A stretch of DNA of 64,000 bases from Eurosta solidaginis. Lineage: Eukaryota > Arthropoda > Insecta > Diptera > Tephritidae. The position numbers were made by a program, and so were the translations under genes. The notes beneath the pieces are model-generated. The model saw nothing but the letters and a program-made list of their open reading frames with translations, was not told where the DNA came from and did not search any database. The DNA lies in the NCBI RefSeq assembly GCF_040869045.1, contig NW_027136908.1, forward strand, positions 558,001 through 622,000, read 5' to 3'. Numbering within the stretch: the first letter of the stretch is position 1; each line of letters starts with the position of its first letter. This document shows, in pieces, positions 10,547-24,441 of the stretch.

Positions 10547-13402
10547 CGATTCTATCTTGCTTGGTTCAATAGATATGGATACTTATCCCTTTTATTTGGT
10601 TAACCCCACCCACGTTGACGTAGAAATTGAACCGTTAATGATAGAACCTTGGATCAGCTTGTGGATTAATATACACATAAAAACCTACCATATGCAAAAA
10701 CAAAATCGATTCTATCTTGCTTGGTTCAATAGATATGGATACTTATCCCTTTTAGTCGGTTAACCCCACCCACTTTGACGTAGAAATTGAACCGTTAATG
10801 ACAGAACCTTGGATCAGCTTGTGGATTAATATACACATAAAAACCTACCATATGCAAAAATAAAGTCGATTCTGTCTTGCTTGGTTCAATAGATATGGAC
10901 ACTTATCCCTTTTAGTCGGTTAACCCCACCCAGTATGACGTAGAAATCGAACCGTTAGCGATAGAACCTTGGATCAGCTTGTGGCTTAATACACACATAA
11001 AAACCTATCACCTGCAAAAACCAAATCGATTCTATCTTGCTTGGTACAATATATATGGATACTTATCCCTTTTATTTGGTTAACCCCACCCACTTTGACA
11101 TAGAAATTGAACCGTTAACGATAGAACCTTGGATCAGCTTGTGGATTAATATACACATAAAAATCTACCATATGCAAAAACAAAATCGATTCTGTCTTGC
11201 TTGGTTCAATAGATATGGACACTTACCCCTTTTAGTCGGTTAACCCTACCCACTTTGACGTAGAAATTGAACCGTTAACGATAGAACCTTGTATCAGCTT
11301 GTGGATTAATATACACATAAAAACCTACCATCTGCAAAAACAAAATCGATTCTGTCTTGCTTGATTCAATAGATATGGACACTTATCCCTTTTAGTCGGT
11401 TAATCCCACCCACAAGAGATATGGACACTTATCCCTTTTAGTCGGATAACCCCATCCACTTTGACGTAGAAATTGAACCGTTAACGATAGAACTTTGTAT
11501 CAGCCTTTGAATTAATACACGCATAAAAACCTATCATCTGCGAAAACAAAATCGATTCTATCTTGCTTGGTTCAATATATATGGATACTTATCCCTTTTA
11601 GTCCGTTAACCCCACCCACTTTGACGTAGAAATTGAACCGTTAATGATAGAACCTTGGATCAGCTTGTGGATTAATATACACATAAAAACCTATCATCTG
11701 CGAAAACAAAATCGATTCTATCTTGCTTGGTTCAATATATATGGATACTTATCCCTTTTAGTCCGTTAACCCCACCCACTTTGACGTAGAAATTGAACCG
11801 TTAATGATAGAACATTGGATCAGCTTGTGGATTAATATACACATAAAAACCTACCATCTGCAAAAACAAAATCGATTCTATCTTGCTTGGTTCAATAGAT
11901 ATGGACACTTATCCCTTTTAGTCGGTTAACCCCACCCACTTTGACGTAGAAATTGAACCGTTAATGATAGAACCTTGGATCATATTGTGGATTAATATAC
12001 ACATAAAAACCTACCATCTGCAAAAACAAAATCGATTCTATCTTGCTTGGTTCAATAGATATGGATACTTATCCCTTTTAGTCGGTTAACCTCACACACT
12101 TTGACGTAGAAATTGAACCGTTAATGATAGAACCTTGGATCAGCTTGTGGATTAATACACATAAAAAACTACCATATGCAAAAACAAAATCGATTCTATC
12201 TTGCTTGGTTCAATAGATATGGACACTTATCCCTTTTAGTCGGTTAACCCCACCCAGTATGACGTAGAAATTGAACCGTTAGCGATAGAACCTTGGATCA
12301 GCTTGTGGATTAATATACACATAAAAACCTATCATCTGCAAAAACAAAATCGATTCTATCTTGCTTGGTTCAATATATATGGATACTTATCCCTTTTATT
12401 TGGTTAACCCCACCCACTTTGACGTAGAAATTGAGCCGTTAATGATAGAACCTTGGATCAGCTTGTGGATTAATATACACATAAAAACCTACCATATGCA
12501 AAAACAAAATCGATTCTATCTTGCTTGGTTCAATAGATATGGATACTTATCCCTTTTAGTCGGTTAACCCCACCCACTTTGACGTAGAAATTGAACCGTT
12601 AATGATAGAACCTTGGATCAGCTTGTGGATTAATATACACATAAAAACCTACCATATGCAAAAACAAAATCGATTCTATCTTGCTTGGTTCAATAGATAT
12701 GGATACTTATCCCTTTTAGTCGGTTAATCCCACCCACAATAGATATGGACACTTATCCCTTTTAGTCGGATAACCCCATCCACTTTGACGTAGAAATTGA
12801 ACCGTTAACGATAGAACTTTGTATCAGCCTTTGAATTAATACACGCATAAAAACCTATCATCTGCGAAAACAAAATCGATTCTATCTTGCTTGGTTCAAT
12901 ATATATGGATACTTATCCCTTTTAGTCCGTTAACCCCACCCACTTTGACGTAGAAATTGAACCGTTAATGATAGAACATTGGATCAGCTTGTGGATTAAT
13001 ATACACATAAAAACCTACCATCTGCAAAAACAAAATCGATTCTATCTTGCTTGGTTCAATAGATATGGATACTTATCCCTTTTATTTGGTTAACCCCACC
13101 CACTTTGACGTAGAAATTGAACCGTTAATGATAGAACCTTGGATCAGCTTGTGGATTGATATATACATAAAAACCTACCATCTGCAAAAATAAAATCGAT
13201 TCTGTCTTGCTTGGTTCAATAGATATGGACACTTATCCCTTTTAGTCGGTTAATCCCACCCACAATAGATATGGACACTAATCCCTTTTAGTCGGATAAC
13301 CCCATCCACTTTGACGTAGAAATTGAACCGTTAATGATAGAACCTTGGATCAGCTTGTGGATTAATATACACATAAAAACCTACCATCTGCAAAAATAAA
13401 AT

Positions 13403-13473
13403 CGATTCTGTCTTGCTTGGTTCAATAGATATGGACACTTATCCTAAAAACTTACCATCTGCAAAAACAAAAT
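13403..13473 (+). repeat. Truncated monomer, 89-bp deletion (71 bp left)
   Basis: GGACACTTATCC is joined straight to TAAAAACTTACC: monomer positions 43-131 are missing. No microhomology is evident. The size lost equals that at 976, although the breakpoints differ. I found no second copy of this junction, so it looks younger than the 69-bp deletion shared by three blocks. Confidence 0.88.
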
Positions 13474-15365
13474 CGATTCTATCTTGCTTGGTTCAATAGA
13501 TATGGACACTTATCCCTTTTAGTCGGTTAATCCCACCCACAATAGATATGGACACTAATCCCTTTTAGTCGGATAACCCCATCCACTTTGACGTAGAAAT
13601 TGAACCGTTAACGATAGAACTTTGTATCAGCCTTTGAATTAATACACACATAAAAACTTATCATCTGCAAAAACAAAATCGATTCTATCTTGCTTGGTTC
13701 AATATATATGGATACTTATCCCTTTTAGTCGGTTAACCCCACCCACTTTGACGTAGAAATTTAACCGTTAATGATAGAACCTTGGATCAGCTTGTGGATT
13801 CATATACACATAAAAACCTACCATCTGCAAAAACAAAATCGATTCTATCTTGCTTGGTTCAATAGATATGGATACTTATCCCTTTTAGTCGGTTAACCCC
13901 ACCCACTTTGACGTAGAAATTGAACCGTTAATGATAGAACCTTGGATCAGCTTGTGGATTAATATACACATAAAAACCTACCATATGCAAAAACAAAATC
14001 GATTCTGTCTTGCTTGGTTCAATAGATATGGACACTTATCCCTTTTAGTCGGTTAATCCCACCTACAATAGATATGGACACTTATCCCTTTTAGTCGGAT
14101 AACCCCATCCACTTTGACGTAGAAATTGAACCGTTAACGATAGAACTTTGTATCAGCCTTTGAATTAATATACACATAAAAACCTATCATCTGCAAAAAC
14201 AAAATCGATTCTATCTTGCTTGGTTCAATATATATGGATACTTATCCCTTTTAGTCGGTTAACCCCACCCACTTTGACGTAGAAATTGAACCGTTAATGA
14301 TAGAACCTTGGATCAGCTTGTGGATTAATATACACATAAAAACCTACCATCTGCAAAAACAAAATCGATTCTATCTTGCTTGGTTCAATAGATATGGATA
14401 CTTATCCCTTTTAGTCGGTTAACCCCACCCACTTTGACGTAGAAATTGAACCGTTAATGATAGAACCTTGGGTCAGCTTGTGGATTAATATACACATAAA
14501 AACCTACCATCTGCAAAAATAAAATCGATTCTGTCTTGCTTGGTTCAATAGATATGGACACTTATCCCTTTTAGTCGGTTAACCCCACCCAGTATTACGT
14601 AGAAATCGAACCGTTAGCGATAGAAGCTTGGATCAGCTTGTGGATTAATACACACATAAAAACCTATCATATGCAAAAACAAAATCGATTCTATCTTGCT
14701 TGGTTCAATATATATGGATACTTATCCCTTTTATTTGGTTAACCCCACCCACTTTGACGTAGAAATTGAACCGTTAATGATAGAACCTTGGATCAGCTTG
14801 TGGATTAATGTACACATAAAAACCTACCATCTGCAAAAACAAAATCGATTCTGTCTTGCTTGGTTCAATAGATATGGATACTTATCCCTTTTAGTCGGTT
14901 AACCCCACCCACTTTGACGTAGAAATTGAACCGTTAATGATAGAACCTTGGGTGAGCTTGTGGATTAATATACACATAAAAACCTACCATCTGCAAAAAT
15001 AAAATCGATTCTATCTTGCTTGGTTCAATAGATATGGACACTTATCCCTTTTAGTCGGTTAATCCCACCCACAATAGATATGGACACTTATCCCTTTTAG
15101 TCGGATAACCCCATCCACTTTGACGTAGAAATTGAACCGTTAACGATAGAACTTTGTATCAGCCTTTGTATTAATACACACATAAAAACCTATCATCTGC
15201 AAAAACAAAATCGATTCTATCTTGCTTGGTTCAATATATATGGATACTTGTCCCTTTTAGTCGGTTAACCCCACCCACTTTGACGTAGAAATTGAACCGT
15301 TAATGATAGAACCTTGGATCAGCTTGTGGATTAATATACACATAAAAACCTACCATCTGCAAAAA

Positions 15366-15380
15366 CAAAATCTATCTTGC
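15366..15380 (+). repeat. 5-bp deletion at a monomer junction
   Basis: The junction reads AAAATCTATC in place of AAAATCGATTCTATC, so CGATT or an equivalent 5 bp is lost and the AATCGATT palindrome is removed. A TCTATC/TCGATTC slip could explain it. It accounts for the E spacing of 521 rather than 526 at 15072-15593. Seen only here. Confidence 0.85.
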
Positions 15381-17790
15381 TTGGTTCAATAGATATGGAC
15401 ACTTATCCCTTTTAGTCGGTTAACCCTACCCACTTTGACGTAGAAATTGAACCGTTAACGATAGAACCATGGATAAGCCTGTGGATTAATATACACATAA
15501 AAACCTATCATCTGCAAAAACAAAATCGATTTTGTCTTGCTTGGTTCAATAGATATGGACACTTATCCCTTTTAGTCGGTTAATCCCACCCACAATAGAT
15601 ATGGACACTTATCCCTTTTAGTCGGATAACCCCATCCACTTTGACGTAGAAATTGGACCGTTAACGATAGAACTTTGTATCAGCCTATGAATTAATATAC
15701 ACATAAAAACCTACCATCTGCAAAAACAAAATCGATTCTATCTTGCTTGGTTCAATAGATATGGATACTTATCCCTTTTAGTCGGTTAACCCCACCCACT
15801 TTGACGTAGAAATTGAACCGTTAATGATAGAAACTTGGATCAGCTTGTGGATTAATATACACATAAAAACCTACCATCTGCAAAAACAAAATCGATCCTA
15901 TCTTGCTTGGTTCAATAGATATGGATACTTATCCCTTTTAGTCGGTTAACCCCACCCACTTTGACGTAGAAATTGAACCGTTAACGATAGAACCATGGAT
16001 AAGCCTGTGGATTAATATACACATAAAAACCTATCATCTGCAAAAACAAAATCGATTTTGTCTTGCTTGGTTCAATAGATATGGACACTTATCCCTTTTA
16101 GTCGGTTAATCCCACCCACAATAGATATGGACACTTATCCCTTTTAGTCGGATAACCCCATCCACTTTGACGTAGAAATTGAACCGTTAACGATAGAACT
16201 TTGTATCAGCCTTTGTATTAATACACGCATAAAAACCTATCATCTGCAAAAACAAAATCGATTCTATCTTGCTTGGTTCAATATATATGGATACTTATCC
16301 CTTTTAGTCGGTTAACCCCACCCACTTTGACGTAGAAATTGAACCGTTAATGATAGAACCTTGGATCAGCTTGTGGATTAATATACACATAAAAACCTAC
16401 CATCTGCAAAAACAAAATCGATTCTATCTTGCTTGGTTCAATAGATATGGATACTTATCCCTTTTAGTCGGTTAACCCCACCCACTTTGACGTAGAAATT
16501 GAACCGTTAGTGATAGAACCTTGGGTGAGCTTGTGGATTAATATACACATAAAAACCTACCATCTGCAAAAATAAAATCGATTCTATCTTGCTTGGTTCA
16601 ATAGATATGGACACTTATCCCTTTTAGTCGGTTAACCCTACCCACTTTGACGTAGAAATTGAACCGTTAACGATAGAACCATGGATAAGCCTGTGGATTA
16701 ATATACACATAAAAACCTATCATCTGCAAAAACTAAATCGATTTTGTCTTGCTTGGTTCAATAGATATGGACACTTATCCCTTTTAGTCGGTTAATCCCA
16801 CCCACAATAGATATGGACACTTATCCCTTTTAGTCGGATAACCCCATCCACTTTGACGTAGAAATTGAACCGTTAACGATAGAACTTTGTATCAGCCTTT
16901 GAATTAATATACACATAAAAACCTACCATCTGCAAAAACAAAATCGATTCTATCTTGCTTGGTTCAATAGATATGGATACTTATCCCTTTTAGTCGGTTA
17001 ACCCCACCCACTTTGACGTAGAAATTGAACCGTTAATGATAGAACCTTGGATCAGCTTGTGGATTAATATACACATAAAAACCTACCATCTGCAAAAATA
17101 AAATCGATTCTGTCTTGCTTGGTTCAATAGATATGGACACTTATCCCTTTTAGTCGGTTAACCCCACCCAGTATGGCGTAGAAATCGAACCGTTAGCGAT
17201 AGAACCTTGGATCAGCTTGTGGATTAATACACACATAAAAACCTATCATCTGCAAAAACAAAATCGATTCTATCTTGCTTGGTTCAATATATATGGATAC
17301 TTATCCCTTTTATTTGGTTAACCCCACCCACTTTGACGTAGAAATTGAACCGTTTATGATAGAACCTTGGATCAGCTTGTGGATTAATATACACATAAAA
17401 ACCTACCATCTGCAAAAACAAAATCGATTCTGTCTTGCCTGGTTCAATAGATATGGACACTTATCCCTTTTAGTCGGTTAATCCCACCCACAATAGATAT
17501 GGACACTTATCCCTTTTAGTAGGATAACCCCATCCACTTTGAAGTAGAAATTGAACCGTTAACGATAGAACTTTGTATCAGCCTTTGAATTAATACACAC
17601 ATAAAAGCCTATCATCTGCAAAAACAAAATCGATTCTATCTTGCTTGGTTCAATATATATGGATACTTATCCCTTTTAGTCCGTTAACCCCACCCACTTT
17701 GACGTAGAAATTGAACCGTTAATGATAGAACCTTAGATCAGCTTGTGGATTAATATACACATAAAAACCTACCATCTGCAAAAACAAAAT

Positions 17791-19162
17791 CGATTCTATC
17801 TTGCTTGGTTCAATAGATATGGATACTTATCCCTTTTATTTGGTTAACCCCACCCACTTTGACGTAGAAATTGAACCGTTAATGATAGAACCTTGGATCA
17901 GCTTGTGGATTAATATACACATAAAAGCCTACCATCTGCAAAAACAAAATCGATTCTGTCTTGCTTGGTTCAATAGATATGGATACTTATCCCTTTTAGT
18001 CGGTTAACCCCACCCACTTTGACGTAGAAATTGAACCGTTAATGATAGAACCTTGGATCAGCTTGTGGATTAATACACACATAAAAACCTACCATATGCA
18101 AAAACAAAATCGATTCTGTCTAGCTTGGTTCAATAGATATGGACACTTATCCCTTTTAGTCGGTTAATCCCACCCACAATAGATATGGACACTTATCCCT
18201 TTTAGTCGGATAACCCCATCCACTTTGACGTAGAAATTGAACCGTTAAGGATAGAACTTTGTATCTGCCTTTCAATTAATATACACATAAAAACCTATCA
18301 TCTGCAAAAACAAAATCAATTCTATCTTGCTTGGTTCAATATATATGGATACTTATCCCTTTTAGTCGGTTAACCCCACCCACTTTGACGTAGAAATTGA
18401 ACCGTTAATGATAGAAACTTGGATCAGCTTGTGGATTAATATACACATAAAAACTTACCAACTGCAAAAACAAAATCGATTCTATCTTGCTTGGTTCAAT
18501 AGATATGGATACTTATCCCTTTTAGTCGGTTAACCCCACCCACTTTGACGTAGAAATTGAACCGTTAATGATAGAACCTTGCATCAGCTTGTGAATTAAT
18601 ATACATATAAAAACCTACCATCTGCAAAAATAAAATCGATTCTGTCTTGCTTGGTTCAATAGATATGGACACTTATCCCTTTTAGTCGGATAACCCCACC
18701 CAGTATGACGTAGAAATCGAACCGTTAGCGATAGAACCTTGGATCAGCTTGTGGATTAATACACATATAAAAACCTATCATCTGCAAAAACAAAATCGAT
18801 TCTATCTTGCTTGGTTCAATATATATGGATTCTTATCCCTTTTATTTGGTTAACCCCACCCACTTTGACGTAGAAATTGAACCGTTAATGATAGAACCTT
18901 GGATCAGCTTGTGGATTAATATACACATAAAAACTTACCATATGCAAAAACAAAATCGATTCTGTCTTGCTTGGTTCAATAGATATGGACACTTATCCCT
19001 TTTAGTCGGTTAATCCCACCCACAATAGATATGGACACTTATCCCTTTTAGTCGGATAACCCCATCCACTTTGACGTAGAAATTGAACCGTTAACGATAG
19101 AACTTTGTATCAGCCTTTGAATTAATACACACATAAAAACCTATCATCTGCAAAAACAAAAT
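17791..19162 (+). repeat. Core 8-mer Q-R-E-B-C-D-F-E, instance 2 (1,372 bp)
   Basis: Same order and exact length as instance 1. Its own marks are AAAAGCCTACC in Q, CTGTCTAGCTTGG in the E that follows R, TTAAGGATAG in that E tail, AAAATCAATTC before B, and GGATTCTTATCC in F. D keeps GGATAACCCCACCC rather than CCCCTCCC. The flanks differ from the three A blocks, so this is a separate lineage of the core. Confidence 0.85.
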
Positions 19163-20808
19163 CGATTCTATCTTGCTTGGTTCAATATATATGGATACTT
19201 ATCCCTTTTATTCGGATAACCCCACCCATTTTGACGTAGAAATTGAACCGTTAATGATAGAACCTTGGATCAGCTTGTGGATTAATATACACATAAAAAC
19301 CTACCATCTGCAAAAACAAAATCGATTCTATCTTGCTTGGTTCAATAGATATGGATACTTATCCCTTTTATTTGGTTAACCCCACCCACGTTGACGTAGA
19401 AATTGAACCGTTAATGATAGAACCTTGGATCAGCTTGTGGATTAATACACACATAAAAACCTACCATCTGCAAAAACAAAATCGATTCTATCTTGCTTGG
19501 TTCAATATATATGGATACTTATCCCTTTTATTTGGTTAACCCCACCCACTTTGACGTAGAAATTGAACCGTTAACGATAGAACCTTGGATCAGCTTGTGG
19601 ATTAATATACACATAAAAACCTACTATATGCAAAAATAAAATCGATTCTGTCTTGCTTGGTTCAATAGATATGGACACTTATCCCTTTTAGTCGGTTAAC
19701 CCCACCCAGTATGACGTAGAAATCGAACCGTTAGCGATAGAACCTTGGATCAGCTTGTGGATTAATATACACATAAAAACCTACCATCTGCAAAAACAAA
19801 ATCGATTCTGTCTTGCTTGGTTCAATAGATATGGGCACTTATCCCTTTTATTTGGTTAACCCCACCCACTTTGACGTAGAAATTGAACCGTTAATGATAG
19901 AACCTTGGATCAGCTTGTGGATTAATATACACATAAAAACCTACCATATGCAAAAACAAAATCGATTCTATCTTGCTTGGTTCAACAGATATGGACACTT
20001 ATCCCTTTTAGTCGGTTAACCCTACCCACTTTGACGTAGAAATTGAACCGTTAACGATAGAACCTTGGATCAGCTTGTGGATTAATATACACATAAAAAC
20101 CTACCATCTGCAAAAACAAAATCGATTCTGTCTTGCTTGGTTCAATAGATATGGGCACTTATCCCTTTTAGTCGGTTAATCCCACCCACAATAGATATGG
20201 ACACTTATCCCTTTTAGTCGGATAACCCCATCCACTTTGACGTAGAAATTGAACCGTTAACGATAGAACTTTGTATCAGCCTTTGTATTAATACACACAT
20301 AAAAACCTATCATCTGCAAAAACAAAATCGATTCTATCTTGCTTGGTTCAATATATATGGATACTTATCCCTTTTAGTCGGTTAACCCCACCCACTTTGA
20401 CGTAGAAATTGAACAGTTAATGATAGAACCTTGGATCAGCTTGTGGATTAATATACACATAAAAACCTACCATCTGCAAAAACAAAATCGATTCTATCTT
20501 GCTTGGTTCAATAGATATGGATACTTATCCCTTTTAGTCGGTTAACCCCACCCACTTTGACGTAGAAATTGAACCGTTAATGATAGAACCTTGGGTGAGC
20601 TTGTGGATTAATATACACATAAAAACCTACCATCTGCAAAAATAAAATCGATTCTATCTTGCTTGGTTCAATAGATATGGACACTTATCCCTTTTAGTCG
20701 GTTAACCCTACCCACTTTGACGTAGAAATTGAACCGTTAACGATAGAACCATGGATAAGCCTGCGGATTAATATACACATAAAAACCTATCATCTGCAAA
20801 AACAAAAT

Positions 20809-20899
20809 CGACGTAGAAATCGAACCGTTAGCGATAGAACCTTGGATCAGCTTGTGGATTAATACACACATAAAAACCTATCATCTGCAAAAACAAAAT
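20809..20899 (+). repeat. Truncated monomer, 69-bp deletion (block A2)
   Basis: Identical breakpoint to 8924: the unit goes from AATCGA into CGTAGAAATCG, leaving 91 bp. It sits in the same place in the block, 620 bp after the start of the second half of the E monomer at 20189, as it does after 8304 and 28120. Confidence 0.9.
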
Positions 20900-21059
20900 C
20901 GATTCTATCTTGCTTGGTTCAATATATATGGGTACTTATCCCTTTTATTTGGTTAACCCCACCCACTTTGACGTAGAAATTGAACCGTTTATGATAGAAC
21001 CTTGGATCAGCTTGTGGATTAATATACACATAAAAACCTACCATCTGCAAAAACAAAAT

Positions 21060-22431
21060 CGATTCTATCTTGCTTGGTTCAATAGATATGGATACTTATC
21101 CCTTTTATTTGGTTAACCCCACCCACTTTGACGTAGAAATTGAACCGTTAATGATAGAACCTTGGATCAGCTTGTGGATTAATATACACATAAAAACCTA
21201 CCATCTGCAAAAACAAAATCGATTCTGTCTTGCTTGGTTCAATAGATATGGATACTTATCCCTTTTAGTCGGTTAACCCCACCCACTTTGACGTAGAAAT
21301 TGAACCGTTAATGATAGAACCTTGGATCAGCTTGTGGATTAATACACACATAAAAACCTACCATATGCAAAAACAAAATCGATTCTGTCTTGCTTGGTTC
21401 AATAGATATGGACACTTATCCCTTTTAGTCGGTTAATCCTACCCACAATAGATATGGACACTTATCCCTTTTAGTCGGATAACCCCATCCACTTTGACGT
21501 AGAAATTGAACCGTTAACGATAGAACTTTGAATCTGCCTTTGAATTAATATACACATAAAAACCTATCATCTGCAAGAACAAAATCGATTCTATCTTGCT
21601 TGGTTCAATATATATGGATACTTATCCCTTTTAGTCGGTTAACCCCACCCACTTTGACGTAGAAATTGAACCGTTAATGATAGAAACTTGGATCAGCTTG
21701 TGGATTAATATACACATAAAAACTTACCAACTGCAAAAACAAAATCGATTCTATCTTGCTTGGTTCAATAGATATGGATACTTATCCCTTTTAGTCGGTT
21801 AACCCCACCCACTTTGACGTAGAAATTGAACCGTTAATGATAGAACCTTGGATCAGCTTGTGGATTAATATACATATAAAAACCTACCATCTGCAAAAAT
21901 AAAATCGATTCTGTCTTGCTTGGTTCAATAGATATGGACACTTATCCCTTTTAGTCGGATAACCCCTCCCAGTATGACGTAGAAATCGAACCGTTAGCGA
22001 TAGAACCTTGGATCAGCTTGTAGATTAATACACACATAAAAATCTATCATCTGCAAAAACAAAATCGATTCTATCTTGCTTGGTTCAATATATATGGATA
22101 CTTATCCCTTTTATTTGGTTAACCCCACCCACTTTGACGTAGAAATTGAACCGTTAATGATAGAACCTTGGATCAGCTTGTGGATTAATATACACATAAA
22201 AACTTACCATCTGCAAAAACAAAATCGATTCTGTCTTGCTTGGTTCAATAGATATGGACACTTATCCCTTTTAGTCGGTTAATCCCACCCACAATAGATA
22301 TGGACACTTATCCCTTTTAGTCGGATAACCCCATCCACTTTGACATAGAAATTGAACCGTTAACGATAGAACTTTGTATCAGCCTTTGAATTAATACACA
22401 CATAAAAACCTATCATCTGCAAAAACAAAAT
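21060..22431 (+). repeat. Core 8-mer Q-R-E-B-C-D-F-E, instance 3 (1,372 bp)
   Basis: Same order and length as the other instances. Copy-specific marks are TTTGAATCTGCC in the first E tail, CTGCAAGAAC before B, AAAAATCTATC after D, and GACATAGAAATT in the final E. The last mark is repeated 526 bp later in the adjoining duplication. Confidence 0.85.
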
Positions 22432-23148
22432 CGATTCTATCTTGCTTGGTTCAATATATATGGATACTTATCCCTTTTATTTGGTTAACCCCACCCATTT
22501 TGACGTAGAAATTGAACCGTTAATGATAGAACCTTGGATCAGCTTGTGGATTAATATACACGTAAAAACCTACCATCTGCAAAAACAAAATCGATTCTAT
22601 CTTGCTTGGTTCAATAGATATGGATACTTATCCCTTTTATTTGGTTAACCCCACCCACTTTGACGTAGAAATTGAACCGTTAATGATAGAACCTTGGATC
22701 AGCTTGTGGATTAATATACACATAAAAACTTACCATCTGCAAAAACAAAATCGATTCTGTCTTGCTTGGTTCAATAGATATGGACACTTATCCCTTTTAG
22801 TCGGTTAATCCCACCCACAATAGATATGGACACTTATCCCTTTTAGTCGGATAACCCCATCCACTTTGACATAGAAATTGAACCGTTAACGATAGAACTT
22901 TGTATCAGCCTTTGAATTAATACACACATAAAAACCTATCATCTGCAAAAACAAAATCGATTCTATCTTGCTTGGTTCAATATATATGGATACTTATCCC
23001 TTTTATTCGGTTAACCCCACCCATTTTGACGTAGAAATTGAACCGTTAATGATAGAACCTTGGATCAGCTTGTGGATTAATATACACGTAAAAACCTACC
23101 ATCTGCAAAAACAAAATCGATTCTATCTTGCTTGGTTCAATAGATATG
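22282..23148 (+). repeat. 526-bp tandem duplication inside block A2
   Basis: About 340 bp from 22282 match 22808-23148 at offset 526. Both copies share GACATAG (22344, 22870), CCCATTTTGACG and ATACACGTAAAAACC (22560, 23086). One difference is visible: TTATTTGG in the first and TTATTCGG in the second. Blocks A1 and A3 lack this extra unit, so it arose in A2 only. Confidence 0.82.
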
Positions 23149-24441
23149 GATACTTATCCCTTTTAGTCGGTTAACCCCACCCACTTTGACGTAGAAATTG
23201 AACCGTTAATGACAGAACCTTGGATCAGCTTGTGGATTAATATACACATAAAAACCTACCATATGCAAAAGTAAAGTCGATTCTGTCTTGCTTGGTTCAA
23301 TAGATATGGACACTTATCCCTTTTAGTCGGTTAACCCCACCCAGTATGACGTAGAAATCGAACCGTTAGGGATAGAACCTTGGATCAGCTTGTGGCTTAA
23401 TACACACATAAAAACCTATCACCTGCAAAAACCAAATCGATTCTATCTTGCTTGGTTCAATATATATGGATACTTATCCCTTTTATTTGGTTAACCCCAC
23501 CCACTTTGACATAGAAATTGAACCGTTAACGATAGAACCTTGGATCAGCTTGTGGATTAATATACACATAAAAATCTACCATATGCAAAAACAAAATCGA
23601 TTCTGTCTTGCTTGGTTCAATAGATATGGACACTTATCCCTTTTAGTCGGTTAACCTTACCCACTTTGACGTAGAAATTGAACCGTTAACGATAGAACCT
23701 TGTATCAGCTTGTGGATTAATATACACATAAAAACCTACCATCTGCAAAAACAAAATCGATTCTGTCTTGCTTGATTCAATAGATATGGACACTTATCCC
23801 TTTTAGTCGGTTAATCCCACCCACAATAGATATGGACACTTATCCCTTTTAGTCGGATAACCCCATCCACTTTGACGTAGAAATTGAACCGTTAACGATA
23901 GAACTTTGTATCAGCCTTTGAATTAATATACACATAAAAACCTACCATCTGCAAAAACAAAATCGATTCTATCTTGCTTGGTTCAATAGATATGGACACT
24001 TATCCCTTTTAGTCGGTTAACCCCACCCACTTTGACGTAGAAATTGAACCGTTAATGATAGAACTTTGGATCATATTGTGGATTAATATACACATAAAAA
24101 CCTACCATCTGCAAAAACAAAATCGATTCTATCTTGCTTGGTTCAATAGATATGGATACTTATCCCTTTTAGTCGGTTAACCCCACACACTTTGACGTAG
24201 AAATTGAACCGTTAATGATAGAACCTTGGATCAGCTTGTGGATTAATACACATAAAAAACTACCATATGCAAAAACAAAATCGATTCTATCTTGCTTGGT
24301 TCAATAGATATGGACACTTATCCCTTTTAGTCGGTTAACCCCACCCAGTATGACGTAGAAATTGAACCGTTAGCGATAGAACCTTGGATCAGCTTGTGGA
24401 TTAATATACACATAAAAACCTATCATCTGCAAAAACAAAAT

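Larger units (their letters stand above)
7660..13240. repeat. Large block, copy A1
   Basis: From about 7660 to 11515 this matches 27476-31331 at a constant offset of 19,816, and from about 11.9 to 13.19 kb it matches at offset 19,496. The 320-bp difference comes from two extra monomers near 11.5-11.8 kb (both with CTGCGAAAAC and AGTCCGTTAACC), a local tandem duplication in this copy. E spacings 1257, 846, 1006 and 1324 give the block its signature. Copy-specific change: CAAGAGAT at 11413. Confidence 0.85.
12737..17490. repeat. Irregular domain rich in closely spaced E monomers
   Basis: E monomers here are 267-1006 bp apart, denser than elsewhere, with spacings 526, 277, 526, 1006, 521, 526, 686 and 686. 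A recurring unit has GAACCATGGATAAGCC and GATTTTGTC (near 15460-15540, 15990-16060, 16675-16750), showing repeated small-scale exchange. The first E (13263) has an E front but an ordinary tail (TTAATG, CCTTGGATC). Two damaged monomers also lie here: a 71-bp remnant and a 5-bp deletion. Confidence 0.75.
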
